From an uncultured Terriglobus sp. (lineage in GTDB: Bacteria; Acidobacteriota; Terriglobia; Terriglobales; Acidobacteriaceae), in the NCBI GenBank assembly GCA_937871605.1, contig CALMRM010000018.1:1-19752 (forward strand): 19,752 bases of DNA. Reading direction: 5' to 3'. This document shows positions 1 through 6,755 of this stretch, piece by piece. The notes under the pieces are model-generated. The model ran no database searches, had not been told where the DNA came from, and saw nothing but the letters and a program-made list of their open reading frames with translations. Every line of letters begins with the position of its first letter. The first letter of the stretch is position 1. The translations under genes were made by a program, and so were the position numbers.

Positions 1-579
1 TCTCGGAAGGTGGAGAGGCCCGCATCGCCCCAGGCGCTCAGGTTCTTGGTGGGTTAGAAGGAAAAGGCGGCGGCGTGGCCCAGCGCCCCAGCGGGCGTGC
101 CGCGCCAGGTTGCGCCGAATGCCTGCGCGGCGTCCTCGATCAGCAGGAGGTTGTGGCGGGCGGCAAGCGGTGCGAGCGCATCCCAATCGGCACACTGGCC
201 GTACAGGTGCACGGGCAGGATCGCGCGCACGTCGGGGTTTGCGGCCACTGCGTTTGCCGCTGCCGACGGGCACAGGTTGTAGCTTGCCGGGTCAATGTCG
301 GCCAGCACGGGCCGCGCGCCTGTCCGCAGAATGCTGCTGACCGATGCCGCAGGCCGCCATGGCCAGCCACAGGGCGTCGGTGCCGCTGGCGCAGCCCACG
401 GCGACGGGTGCGGTCGTTTCGGCCTCCACGGCGCGCTCGAACTCGGCTACCTCCCGACCCAGGATGAAGCGGCCGCCCGCGCATACATCGGCCACGGCGC
501 GGCCGATGGCTTCGCCTACGGTGGCGTACTGCCGCTGAAGGTCGAGCATGGGAATGGCAGGCTGCGAGGGTGCGGACAC
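1..579 (-). pseudogene. DegT/DnrJ/EryC1-family aminotransferase, broken and truncated by the window edge
   Basis: PLP-dependent sugar aminotransferase family, which makes amino-sugar precursors of surface polysaccharides. The reading frame begins at a GTG at 579, with ATG at 549 as the alternative (MLDLQRQY). It shows the family N-terminus, including GGRFILGREVAEFE and CASGTDALWLAMAACGIG. At about 325-345 the frame jumps: the residues expected between GIG and the SILRTGARPVLADID segment (about 18 codons, the usual PGD..TTPF.FFA part) are absent and the frame changes, which fits a deletion of 3n+2 bases. Translation resumes with ADIDPASYNL, HLYGQ and IEDAAQAFGA. It then meets TAA at 54-56, exactly where the conserved FSFYPTKNL motif has Tyr; PTKNLSAWGDAGL continues after the stop, including the PLP-binding Lys. 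Two separate lesions make an active product very unlikely. The family call is firm; the substrate is unknown. Assembly or sequencing error cannot be excluded. Confidence 0.85.
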
Positions 580-663
580 CTTTTCATCTTAGGCGACTGA
601 GGCGGCCCGCTCTAGTGTCTTCGGGGACAACTCTAGACCAGGGGTGCGTCCCAGAGAAATGGA

Positions 664-692
664 TTGCGTCTAACAGCCAGCACGGGTAGCAT
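664..692 (+). promoter_or_regulatory. possible sigma70-type promoter upstream of hfq
   Basis: TTGCGT (664-669) and TAGCAT (687-692) are separated by 17 bases and resemble -35 and -10 boxes (3/6 and 4/6 matches to consensus). A start near 699 would give hfq a leader of about 155 bases carrying the hairpins at 708-726, 750-764 and 773-788. This is a visual match only. Confidence 0.25.
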
Positions 693-772
693 GGCGCAGA
701 CCTGTGCGTGCCTCTGCGGAGGTCACGGACAGAGACGCTCTTCGCCCTTGGGAGCACCGCTCCCCTTACGAT

Positions 773-793
773 TGCCGTGCATGCGGCATTTTT
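773..793 (+). terminator. weak terminator-like hairpin in the hfq leader
   Basis: A five-base-pair stem TGCCG/CGGCA with a six-base loop is followed directly by TTTTT (789-793), about 60 bases before the hfq start. The stem is short for an intrinsic terminator. It could end a small RNA made from 690-790 or attenuate hfq. Confidence 0.25.
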
Positions 794-853
794 GGTTTCG
801 ACAAGAACGACAGGGCCGCGCCCCCAGGCGGCACAGAAACGGAGATCGGCAGT

Positions 854-1162
854 ATGGATTCCAAGCCGGCACAAAATATTCAGGACACTTTTCTGAACAC
901 CGTGCGCAAGGACAAGAGCCTTGTGACCATTTACCTGGTGAGCGGTGTCAAGTTGACGGGCAAAATTCGCTCGTTCGATAAATACTCGGTTTTGCTCGAG
1001 AACAACGCGCAGGAGCAGCTGATCTTCAAGCACGCCATCTCTACCGTGGTGAGCATGCGTGGGGGTTCGGCCATTGACCGTCCACACAGTACGCATGCCC
1101 CGTCGCGGCCTGAGGGTGCACTGGAAGGTTCGGCGGCCATGGGCGGGACCATCGGCTCCTAA
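854..1162 (+). CDS. hfq: RNA chaperone Hfq
   Basis: Hexameric Sm-like RNA chaperone that pairs small RNAs with mRNAs. The 102-residue product starts at ATG 854 (MDSKPAQNIQDTFLN), with GGAG at 841-844 as ribosome binding site; an upstream extension of the frame to 704 is not Hfq-like. The Sm1 region (QDTFLN...VTIYLVSGVKLTGKI) and the Sm2 signature FKHAISTVV are both present, including the conserved Gln of the proximal poly-U site and the KH pair. About 30 residues of Pro/Ser/Gly-rich, probably disordered tail follow the Sm core. hflX starts ten bases downstream, the classic hfq-hflX pair. The usual partner miaA is not upstream; the broken aminotransferase is there on the other strand. Confidence 0.95.
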   Translation: MDSKPAQNIQDTFLNTVRKDKSLVTIYLVSGVKLTGKIRSFDKYSVLLENNAQEQLIFKHAISTVVSMRGGSAIDRPHSTHAPSRPEGALEGSAAMGGTIGS

Positions 1163-1171
1163 GGCCGGAGG

Positions 1172-2653
1172 ATGCTTACGCGCGTGCAGGACGGCACCGT
1201 GGAGGGCGGCCACTCTACCGGTGTGGAGGTGGAACGCGCCGTGCTGGTGGGCGTGGAGTTCACCGGTGAACGGCGCAGGCTGTCGCGGGTGGCGCAGCAG
1301 GCACGGTCTGCGGCGGAGTTGCTGCAGGGAGGCGACGGTCACACGGGTGCGTCCGGCGAACTGGATTTTGACACCGCCCTCGCGGAGTTCGAGGAGTTGG
1401 CGCGCTCTGCCGGTGCGGAAGTTGCAGGCACCGTGGTGCAGCGGCGCGAGCGACCCGACTCGGCGACACTGATCGGTCCCGGTAAAGTGGATGAGGTTGC
1501 GGGTATGGTCGCCGGCAGCGGGGCGAACCTGGTGCTGTTCGACCATGACCTGAGCCCCACGCAGCTGCGAAACCTCCACTCACGGCTTTCCTGCCGGGTC
1601 ATTGATCGCACGCAGCTGATCCTCGACATTTTCGCGCGCCACGCCCGCACCCGCGAGGGGCACCTGCAGGTGGAGCTGGCGCAACTGGAATACCAGCTGC
1701 CACGGCTTGCCGGGCGCGGCAAGGCCATGTCGCAGCTGGGCGGTGGCATCGGCACACGCGGCCCGGGTGAAACGCAGCTGGAAACGGACCGCCGGCGCAT
1801 TCGAGATCGCATCGTCCGCCTGAAAGCGCAGCTGGAGACCGTACGCCGCACCCGTCAGCAGCAGCGGCAGCGGCGCGAAGCGGTACCCGTGCCCACGGTT
1901 GCGCTGGTGGGCTACACCAACGCAGGCAAGAGCACGCTGTTTAACGCATTGACCGCGGCAGGTGTGGAGGAGTCGAGCCGGATGTTTGCCACGCTGGATC
2001 CGAAGCTGCGGCAGCTGACCCTGCCCTCGCGGCGCAAGGTGCTGTTGAGTGACACGGTGGGCTTCATCCGCAACCTGCCGCACACACTGGTCACCAGCTT
2101 TCGCGCGACGCTGGAAGAGGTGGAGCGCGCCGAGTTGCTGTTGCACGTGCGCGACGCCAACAGCCCCACGGGCGACGAGCAAAAGGCGCAGGTAGAGGCC
2201 GTGCTGGCCGAGTTGGACGTGAGCCGAACGCCCACGCTGCAGGTGCTGAACAAGGTCGACCTTTTGCCGGAGCATGACCGGCTGGAGCTCTCCGCCTTTC
2301 CAGGTGCGAATACCACCGCCGTCTCCGCCCGGAAGGGTGAGGGGCTGGAAGCACTGGTGGCCGCCATTGAAGAGCGCATCGGCGGTGCAGGGGCACCGGA
2401 CCCAACGGCCACGGCAGACTTCCGTATTCCGCAGCGTGAAGGCCGCACCCTTGCCGCCATGGAGGGTGGCGCGTTCCTGGAGAACAAGCGTTTTGAGGGT
2501 AACGTGGTGCGGTTTACGGCACACGGTCCCACGTCGCTGCTGCAGCGCTACCGGCGCTTCATCGTGCATGGCGAGGGACAAAGCGGGGTGGGCGAGCCGG
2601 AGCGACGCCCACGGTATCGGAGCGGAGCGCCCGCTATGCCGCGGCCGGAGTAA
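1172..2653 (+). CDS. hflX: ribosome-associated GTPase HflX
   Basis: Obg/HflX-superfamily GTPase that binds the 50S subunit and splits stalled or stressed ribosomes. The N-terminal HflX domain (about residues 20-200) includes RPDSATLIGPGKVDE and the signature GGGIGTRGPGETQLETDRR. The G domain follows: G1 GYTNAGKS at about 247-254, G3 DTVGF near 294, G4 NKVD near 359 and G5 SARKGEGL. A C-terminal domain of about 60 residues ends in RRFIVHGEG and a basic tail. At 493 residues it is somewhat longer than the E. coli protein (about 426). The start is uncertain: ATG 1172 abuts a GGAGG (1167-1171), which is too close, while GTG 1199 has AGGA seven bases upstream. Either way the G domain is intact. 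It is probably co-transcribed with hfq. Its last 20 bases overlap the convergent PepSY gene. Confidence 0.95.
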   Translation: MLTRVQDGTVEGGHSTGVEVERAVLVGVEFTGERRRLSRVAQQARSAAELLQGGDGHTGASGELDFDTALAEFEELARSAGAEVAGTVVQRRERPDSATLIGPGKVDEVAGMVAGSGANLVLFDHDLSPTQLRNLHSRLSCRVIDRTQLILDIFARHARTREGHLQVELAQLEYQLPRLAGRGKAMSQLGGGIGTRGPGETQLETDRRRIRDRIVRLKAQLETVRRTRQQQRQRREAVPVPTVALVGYTNAGKSTLFNALTAAGVEESSRMFATLDPKLRQLTLPSRRKVLLSDTVGFIRNLPHTLVTSFRATLEEVERAELLLHVRDANSPTGDEQKAQVEAVLAELDVSRTPTLQVLNKVDLLPEHDRLELSAFPGANTTAVSARKGEGLEALVAAIEERIGGAGAPDPTATADFRIPQREGRTLAAMEGGAFLENKRFEGNVVRFTAHGPTSLLQRYRRFIVHGEGQSGVGEPERRPRYRSGAPAMPRPE

Positions 2654-4106
2654 GCCCCAGCCATCGACTGGCAGAGCCCAGCCTGCGCAAAAGCAGGCGC
2701 TCCAGGAGCGCGGTCAGCACCATGGAGCCGCCGAGCAAGGGGAAATACAGGCCAAAGACGACCAGCAAGGCAACCAGGCCTGCGGAGAAGCGCACACGCC
2801 GCAGGGGTACGGGTGCGCCCAGTGAGGCTTCGGGCTTGCGCCTCCACCACATCACCACGCCGCTCACGCTCAGCAGCACCAGCCCGATGGTCGTGAAAAG
2901 GCTGACCACCTGGTTGAGCACGCCAAAGAGCTGCCCTTCATGCGCGGCAATGCCGACGCCGATAGCGCGGTCGAGCCACGGCTTGGAATGGAAGTCTGTC
3001 CGCTTCAGAACCGCGCCGGTTGTGCCATCGAGTTGAAGGTCCACGCGCAAGGGACGATTGCGCGTATCAGAGCGCGCCGTCCAGTTGCCGCCTGCGTGCA
3101 TGGGCGGCGAGATGAGCACGGGGTTCGTCAACTGTAGCGGCGCAACGGTGGCGACCATGCGGTCCAGCGGCGCAAAGCTGTGCGGCCCGGCGAGCATGGT
3201 GGTGTGCCTGCCAAACGCGGTGGCGTGTCCGGCATGGGCGGACGTGGCGTGGTCCCCGGAGATATCCATGCCCGCCATACCAGGCATGCTGCCCATGCTG
3301 CTCATATCGTGTGCAGCGCTGCCTGTCCTGGCTTGCCGCTTCGCAAGGATCTCCGCGCTGCTGGTGGTCCAGTCCTGGCCCACGGCGCGCCCCGCGCCAA
3401 GGTGCCGAATGGCTTTCAGGTAGCCTCCCCAACTCTTGGCCCACGGCAGCCCAGAGAACAGCAGGAACAACGCAAATACTGAAACATAGATGCCGGTGAC
3501 GGAGTGAATGTCCTTCCAGAAGGTACGGCCGCCCGCGCGCAGTCGCGGGTACAGAATGCCGCCAAGCCGCCGTGTGTTGCTGGGCCACCACAGAAACAGG
3601 CCGGTCACAATCATGACCACGGCCCAGCTGCCCGCCAGCTCAACCAGCCACGAACCGTATTTCCCGGCCAGCAGTTCGCCGTGCAGCCGCGAGGTAAAGG
3701 TGTCCACGCGGTGGTCTTCATTGTCAACCTTCAGGACCGCGAGCGTCTCCGGGTGCACATAGACGCGGAACTGCTGCGCGCCTTTGTCGACCAGCACCTC
3801 TGCGGCGGATGTTGCGGACTTCGGCAGCTGGTACGAGTCGAAGGTGGTGCCGGGCAGAGCCGCCAGCGCGGCGGTCACTTGTGCCTCTGCCGTGGCACGC
3901 GTCGCAACGGCAAGGTGGCTGTACGGACGGTCCAGCACGCGCTGAATCTGCGGGTGGAACAGGAACACGGTGCCCGTGACGGACAGCCACAGCACAAACG
4001 GGATGCAGAAGAGGCCCGCATAGAAGTGCCACCGCCAGACGGTGCGGTGGTCCAGCCCTGTTGTGCGGGCAGGGGCTTGCGGGGTTTGGAACGGGATGTC
4101 TTGCAT
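2634..4106 (-). CDS. PepSY-associated membrane protein with His/Met-rich loop
   Basis: PepSY-TM family inner-membrane protein, a family often linked to iron-siderophore or copper uptake and membrane ferric reduction. The likely start is ATG 4106 with GGAG six bases upstream (490 residues); an in-frame TTG at 4118 is the alternative. Membrane segments are visible at about residues 28-51 (LFCIPFVLWLSVTGTVFLF), 153-174, 205-222, in VVSLFTTIGLVLLSVSGVVMWW, and near the C-terminus. PepSY-like periplasmic stretches sit after the first segment (AEAQVTAALAALPG...FRVYVHPETLAVL) and in the second half (LRVDLQLDGTTGAVLKRTDF). Residues about 266-304 form a loop with six Met and five His (HDMSSMGSMPGMAGMD...HAGHATAFGRH), typical of copper-binding segments. 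The gene follows a Cys/His-rich small protein, which supports a metal-related role. The substrate is not determinable from sequence alone. Confidence 0.85.
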   Translation of the reverse strand: MQDIPFQTPQAPARTTGLDHRTVWRWHFYAGLFCIPFVLWLSVTGTVFLFHPQIQRVLDRPYSHLAVATRATAEAQVTAALAALPGTTFDSYQLPKSATSAAEVLVDKGAQQFRVYVHPETLAVLKVDNEDHRVDTFTSRLHGELLAGKYGSWLVELAGSWAVVMIVTGLFLWWPSNTRRLGGILYPRLRAGGRTFWKDIHSVTGIYVSVFALFLLFSGLPWAKSWGGYLKAIRHLGAGRAVGQDWTTSSAEILAKRQARTGSAAHDMSSMGSMPGMAGMDISGDHATSAHAGHATAFGRHTTMLAGPHSFAPLDRMVATVAPLQLTNPVLISPPMHAGGNWTARSDTRNRPLRVDLQLDGTTGAVLKRTDFHSKPWLDRAIGVGIAAHEGQLFGVLNQVVSLFTTIGLVLLSVSGVVMWWRRKPEASLGAPVPLRRVRFSAGLVALLVVFGLYFPLLGGSMVLTALLERLLLRRLGSASRWLGLTPAAA

Positions 4107-4200
4107 GGACGTCTCCAACAGCGAGGCTCAAGCGATCACAAGGAAAACGACACGGAACCGGCTTTGTGCCGCACACTACGGTGTCGTTCGGAACAGGGCT

Positions 4201-4599
4201 TTAGGAGAGGTGCAGCGAAGGTGGTCCGCGCTTCCGCGGCGGGCCATTGCAGTCAGTGCTTGAGGCAGGCCTCGGCTGTGCGGAAATCACACGCCATGTG
4301 AACGCCGCCGCGCAGATGGCGCGGAACATGGGCACGCCGGGCGCGGTGGGCGTTTCTACCGGCAGCACCAGCACGGTGGCATACGGGCAAGCGCCTGCGG
4401 GAGCGCTCAGGTTGGTGTCGCTGCCCTGTGCGGTTCCGTGCTCGTCCATGCCCGCGCAGTGGTGCCGCCCGGCGCGCCGGCAGCACAGGGGCGTGTCACC
4501 GCCGCGCTTTGGCGACATTGCCAAAAGCGTGGTGGCGAACGGCAGGCCGAAGACGGCCAGCAGCATGAGGGCAAGGAGCCTGCGCACGGTTGCACCCAT
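4201..4599 (-). CDS. small Cys/His-rich membrane-anchored or secreted protein
   Basis: Function unknown. The start is ATG 4599, chosen because a strong GGAGG lies seven bases upstream; the longer frame to 4626 lacks this. The 132-residue product has a basic N-terminus and a hydrophobic stretch at about residues 6-28 (LLALMLLAVFGLPFATTLLA), which acts as signal peptide or anchor. After it comes a CC-RRAGR-HHC motif (Cys39, Cys40, His46, His47, Cys48) and three further single Cys, then a Pro/Arg-rich tail. The motif looks like a metal site or a disulfide-linked domain. From memory, similar CC..G.HHC proteins occur in acidobacteria beside TonB receptors or PepSY proteins; I could not check this. 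The PepSY gene starts 94 bases downstream on the same strand, so a shared metal-related operon is plausible. Confidence 0.65.
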   Translation of the reverse strand: MGATVRRLLALMLLAVFGLPFATTLLAMSPKRGGDTPLCCRRAGRHHCAGMDEHGTAQGSDTNLSAPAGACPYATVLVLPVETPTAPGVPMFRAICAAAFTWRVISAQPRPASSTDCNGPPRKRGPPSLHLS

Positions 4600-4657
4600 T
4601 GCACCACCTCCTGCTGTTTTCAACAAGGCTATGAGTTGCGTGGTGCCCTGAACGGTG

Positions 4658-5665
4658 TCAGCGGTAGCGGTCCACCTCGGCCAGCAGCGCCAGCTTGCGC
4701 TCCGACGGCAGGAAGCTCGCCTCTACGCTGTTGCGGGCGAGTTCACGCATCTGCTCGTCCGTAAACTCCCATTCGCGCTGGACCAGTTCGTATTCGTCGA
4801 GCAGGTCTGCGCCGAACATGGGCGGATCGTCGGAGTTGAGCGTGATCATGAGGCCGCGCTCGAAGTAGTGCCGCACCGGGTGCGACTCGAGCGAGCGGCA
4901 GCAGCCGGTGCGCAGGTTGCTGGAGACGTTTAGCTCGAGCGGGATTTGCCGCTGCGCCAGCATATCGAGGAGCTCCGGATCGTCCACGGCTGTCAGCGCG
5001 TGCCCGATGCGCTCCGTGCCGATGTTGACGGCCGCCCAGATGCTGCTGGCGTCTACACTTTCGCCGGCGTGGGCCAGCAGGCGAAGGCCGTTCCCCTTGG
5101 CCTCGGCGTACAACTCGCGGAAGTCTGCCGCGGGGCCGCGCGCCTCGTCACCGCCGATGCCAATGCCGGCGATGCTGGGGTATTGCTCCTTGAGATCGGC
5201 TGCTTTGCGGAAAACAACCGCAGCTTCGTCTACGCCGAAGTGACGCACGGCGTCAATGATCCAGAAAACTGTGGTGCCAAACTCCTGCTCTGCGCGAAGA
5301 CGCCCGCGCTCGATGGCGGCGGTCACGTCCTCCACGGTAAGGTACGGCTTCATGCGCAGGATAATGCCGAAGGAGATGTACACCTCGGCGTGGCGCACAC
5401 CTTGTCCGCTCAGGCGATGGATCATCTCGTAGGTGATGAGTTCGTAGTCGGCGGCGGTCTGCAGGCGTTCGCTTACCTGCTTGAAGGCCATCAGGAACCC
5501 GAGGAAGTTTTCGTAGACGTAAATGCCGCGCGCCTGGTCCAGCGTGAGCGGCGCGGTGTCATGCCGGGCAGAGAGCGCCGTGAGCGTTTCAGGCTGAACG
5601 GTGCCTTCCAGGTGCAGGTGCAGCTCGCACTTGGGCAGGCCGCGCAGCCACTCGCGTTTGGGCAT
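4658..5665 (-). CDS. add: adenosine deaminase family protein
   Basis: Zinc-dependent amidohydrolase-superfamily deaminase acting on a purine nucleoside or base (cytoplasmic purine salvage). Metal and catalytic motifs are intact: CELHLHLEGT near the N-terminus (two Zn ligands), LLAHAGES (Zn His and catalytic Glu), ERIGHAL (catalytic His) and LNSDDPPMF (Zn Asp). The length from ATG 5665 is 335 residues, normal for the family. A TTG at 5692 in frame is a less likely start; neither has a clear ribosome binding site. Adenosine is the default substrate. Adenine or aminodeoxyfutalosine (menaquinone route) are alternatives, because these subfamilies share all of these motifs. The gene sits just downstream of the toxin-antitoxin cluster on the same strand, 33 bases after antitoxin 1. 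Confidence 0.85.
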   Translation of the reverse strand: MPKREWLRGLPKCELHLHLEGTVQPETLTALSARHDTAPLTLDQARGIYVYENFLGFLMAFKQVSERLQTAADYELITYEMIHRLSGQGVRHAEVYISFGIILRMKPYLTVEDVTAAIERGRLRAEQEFGTTVFWIIDAVRHFGVDEAAVVFRKAADLKEQYPSIAGIGIGGDEARGPAADFRELYAEAKGNGLRLLAHAGESVDASSIWAAVNIGTERIGHALTAVDDPELLDMLAQRQIPLELNVSSNLRTGCCRSLESHPVRHYFERGLMITLNSDDPPMFGADLLDEYELVQREWEFTDEQMRELARNSVEASFLPSERKLALLAEVDRYR

Positions 5666-5698
5666 CGTGGAAGACAAATCGTATCGTCGCAACTTGAG

Positions 5699-5938
5699 CT
5701 AAGCTGCCTGCTGCTCCTGCTGAAGCGCCTGGTGGACCAGGTCGCGCATAAAATCTTCGTACGCAATTCCACGTGAGGCGGCGCGCTGCCGCCCTAAGTT
5801 GGCGTCTTCCAGCGAAATCACGACGAGGTCCAGCCCGTCTCTCTCAAAGGCCTCATGCGCGATCTCATCCTGATTGTTAAACCACCATGCGGCCTCTTCC
5901 GCGTCTGTTTGGAAGTCCGGCATCTTGAGTTTGCTCAT
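5699..5938 (-). CDS. CopG/BrnA-like antitoxin 1
   Basis: A 79-residue protein starting at ATG 5938, with GAGGAGAA about eight bases upstream; the longer frame to 5977 overlaps the toxin and is not needed. The N-terminus MPDFQTDAEEAAWWFNNQD is the conserved segment of CopG-type antitoxins that pair with BrnT-like toxins. The second half (VVISLEDANL...ASRGIAYEDFMRDLVHQAL) fits a ribbon-helix-helix fold (beta strand, two helices) used for DNA binding and dimerisation. It begins two bases after the stop of toxin 1, so translation is probably coupled, and it likely autorepresses the operon. Its first 19 residues are nearly identical to antitoxin 2, but its C-terminal half is not. Confidence 0.8.
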   Translation of the reverse strand: MSKLKMPDFQTDAEEAAWWFNNQDEIAHEAFERDGLDLVVISLEDANLGRQRAASRGIAYEDFMRDLVHQALQQEQQAA

Positions 5939-5943
5939 CGCTA
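5880..5943. repeat. diverged direct repeat, antitoxin 1 5' coding segment
   Basis: 64 bases matching 6692-6755 with six mismatches by eye. It covers the toxin stop / antitoxin start junction and the conserved antitoxin N-terminus. Confidence 0.85.
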
Positions 5944-6216
5944 CTGTTCTCCTCGTCGCGAAATGTAGTAATCGCACAATGCACGTTTGGCCGGAAAGAC
6001 GGTAACCACTCGAATTGCTTGCCTTCTTGGGGTTGTAACCAGGAACAGGATACGCCCTGCACGGTCTCGGCCAAGGTAGGAGCGGCGGTCTTCTCCGTTA
6101 CGAAACTCATCACGCACGAAGACGGGTTGCACCAGCGCAGTCTCCGCATCTTCACGCGTGATGCCGTGCTGCGCGATGTGAAACAGGTTGTGCTCGTCCC
6201 AGTCAAACTCAAACAT
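5941..6216 (-). CDS. BrnT-like toxin 1
   Basis: A 91-residue protein from ATG 6216 to TAG. It matches the BrnT family of RelE-fold ribonuclease toxins: the opening FEFDWDEHNLFHIAQHGIT-REDAETAL, then RNGEDRRSYLG, GRILFLVTTPR and IRVVTVFPAKRAL. In this family the toxin gene comes first and the antitoxin second, as here. The stop is followed two bases later by the antitoxin ATG. Its first 23 codons are about 96% identical at DNA level to those of toxin 2, while the remainder has diverged. Activity as an mRNA-cleaving toxin is inferred from family membership only. Confidence 0.8.
   Translation of the reverse strand: MFEFDWDEHNLFHIAQHGITREDAETALVQPVFVRDEFRNGEDRRSYLGRDRAGRILFLVTTPRRQAIRVVTVFPAKRALCDYYISRRGEQ
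6135..6204. repeat. diverged direct repeat, toxin 1 5' coding segment
   Basis: 70 bases matching 6950-7019 with three mismatches by eye. It covers the beginning of the toxin 1 gene. Confidence 0.85.
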
Positions 6217-6245
6217 TCAAACCGGCTGCACGCATTGGCAAAACA

Positions 6246-6494
6246 TCAAGCGGCTTCGTCGCGGTGGAGCGCCGCATGCAGTAGAGCTTCTGCATACACG
6301 TGTGGCTCTACTCCATCTGCTGCTGCCTTTTCCTTGATGAGGCGTGCATCCTCGCCCTGCAGATCGATGGCTACGAAATCGAGCGTTGGTATTCCGTGTT
6401 CTTTCTCGAATGCTGTGGCGATGACATCCTGATTCTTAGACACCAGTCAGCTTCTCCCCGCTCGTTCGCAAACGCAGATATCAATCTTCATCAT
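6246..6494 (-). pseudogene. solo CopG-like antitoxin, frameshifted near its N-terminus
   Basis: ATG ATG at 6494/6491 follows AGGA, but this frame meets TGA at 6449-6447 after 15 codons. An alternative frame between about 6484 and 6450 reads ISAFANERGEADW, matching the conserved FxxxxEEADWW..NQD segment of this antitoxin family. Restoring one G to read TGG-TGG joins it to SKNQDVIATAF-EKEHG in the lower frame. At least one single-base lesion is therefore present, and a second must be assumed if ATG 6491/6494 was the start. A 65-residue product from GTG 6443 is possible and would keep the ribbon-helix-helix part (FVAIDLQGEDARLIKEKAAA...YAEALLHAAL) without the toxin-binding-like N-terminus. No partner toxin lies next to it. 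It sits between antitoxin 2 and toxin 1. Confidence 0.6.
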
Positions 6495-6507
6495 GTGTTC
6501 CTTAGCA

Positions 6508-6750
6508 TCACGCAGCGCGTCGCTCGTCCAGCGCGTTATGAACCAATCGTTGGATATACTCACGCGGACTCATGCCCTGTGCGGATGCTTGTTCCACCGC
6601 AGTTTGAACGTCATCAGAGTTCAGGACCAATCCTAGTAGTTCTGCGGCATGCTCCTCCGCGTATTCGGCTGCAATAGCGTCCTGGTTATTGAACCACCAG
6701 GCGGCCTCTTCCGCGTCTGTCTGGAAGTCAGGCATCTTGAGTTTACCCAT
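6508..6750 (-). CDS. CopG/BrnA-like antitoxin 2
   Basis: An 80-residue protein starting at ATG 6750, two bases after the toxin 2 stop: the same TAG-2nt-ATG junction as in cassette 1. The N-terminus MPDFQTDAEEAAWWFNNQD is identical to antitoxin 1 over 19 residues. The remainder (LGLVLNSDDVQTAVEQASAQ...REYIQRLVHNAL) is a ribbon-helix-helix-like tail with little identity to antitoxin 1. It is expected to neutralise toxin 2 and repress its own operon. An upstream in-frame start at 6822 would overlap the toxin and is rejected. Confidence 0.8.
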   Translation of the reverse strand: MGKLKMPDFQTDAEEAAWWFNNQDAIAAEYAEEHAAELLGLVLNSDDVQTAVEQASAQGMSPREYIQRLVHNALDERRAA

Positions 6751-6755
6751 TGCTA
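6692..6755. repeat. diverged direct repeat, antitoxin 2 5' coding segment
   Basis: Partner of 5880-5943, offset by 812 bases in the same orientation. Confidence 0.85.

Larger units (their letters stand above)
611..793 (+). other. hairpin-rich intergenic region: candidate hfq 5' leader or small RNA
   Basis: No convincing protein is encoded between the degT remnant and hfq. Read on the plus strand the region holds several paired elements: TCTAG/CTAGA plus TGTCT/GGACA (611-637, with a 3-base bulge); GCGTCT (666-671) with AGACGC (733-738), enclosing two abutting hairpins, GCGCA/TGTGC (694-707) and GTGCCTC/GAGG-T-CAC with a TGCG loop (708-726); a perfect GGGAGC/GCTCCC stem (750-764); and TGCCG/CGGCA followed by five Ts (773-793). 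I recognise no Rfam family. It may be the structured 5' UTR of hfq or a separate small RNA. GC-rich DNA forms chance stems, so the confidence is low. Confidence 0.3.

Noticed and set aside
704..853. 50-codon N-terminal extension of Hfq
   Set aside because: Hfq homologues begin at the MDSKPAQ position, which has a GGAG; the extension overlaps the hairpin-rich leader.
584..1579. 331-codon minus-strand frame opposite hfq and hflX
   Set aside because: Low-complexity Arg/His/Ala-rich translation without motifs, fully antisense to two clear genes; typical GC-rich shadow.
1580..2581. 333-codon minus-strand frame opposite hflX
   Set aside because: No recognisable domain and entirely antisense to a conserved GTPase.
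3504..4301. 265-codon plus-strand frame opposite the PepSY gene
   Set aside because: Composition follows the antisense of a membrane protein; no motif or ribosome binding site.
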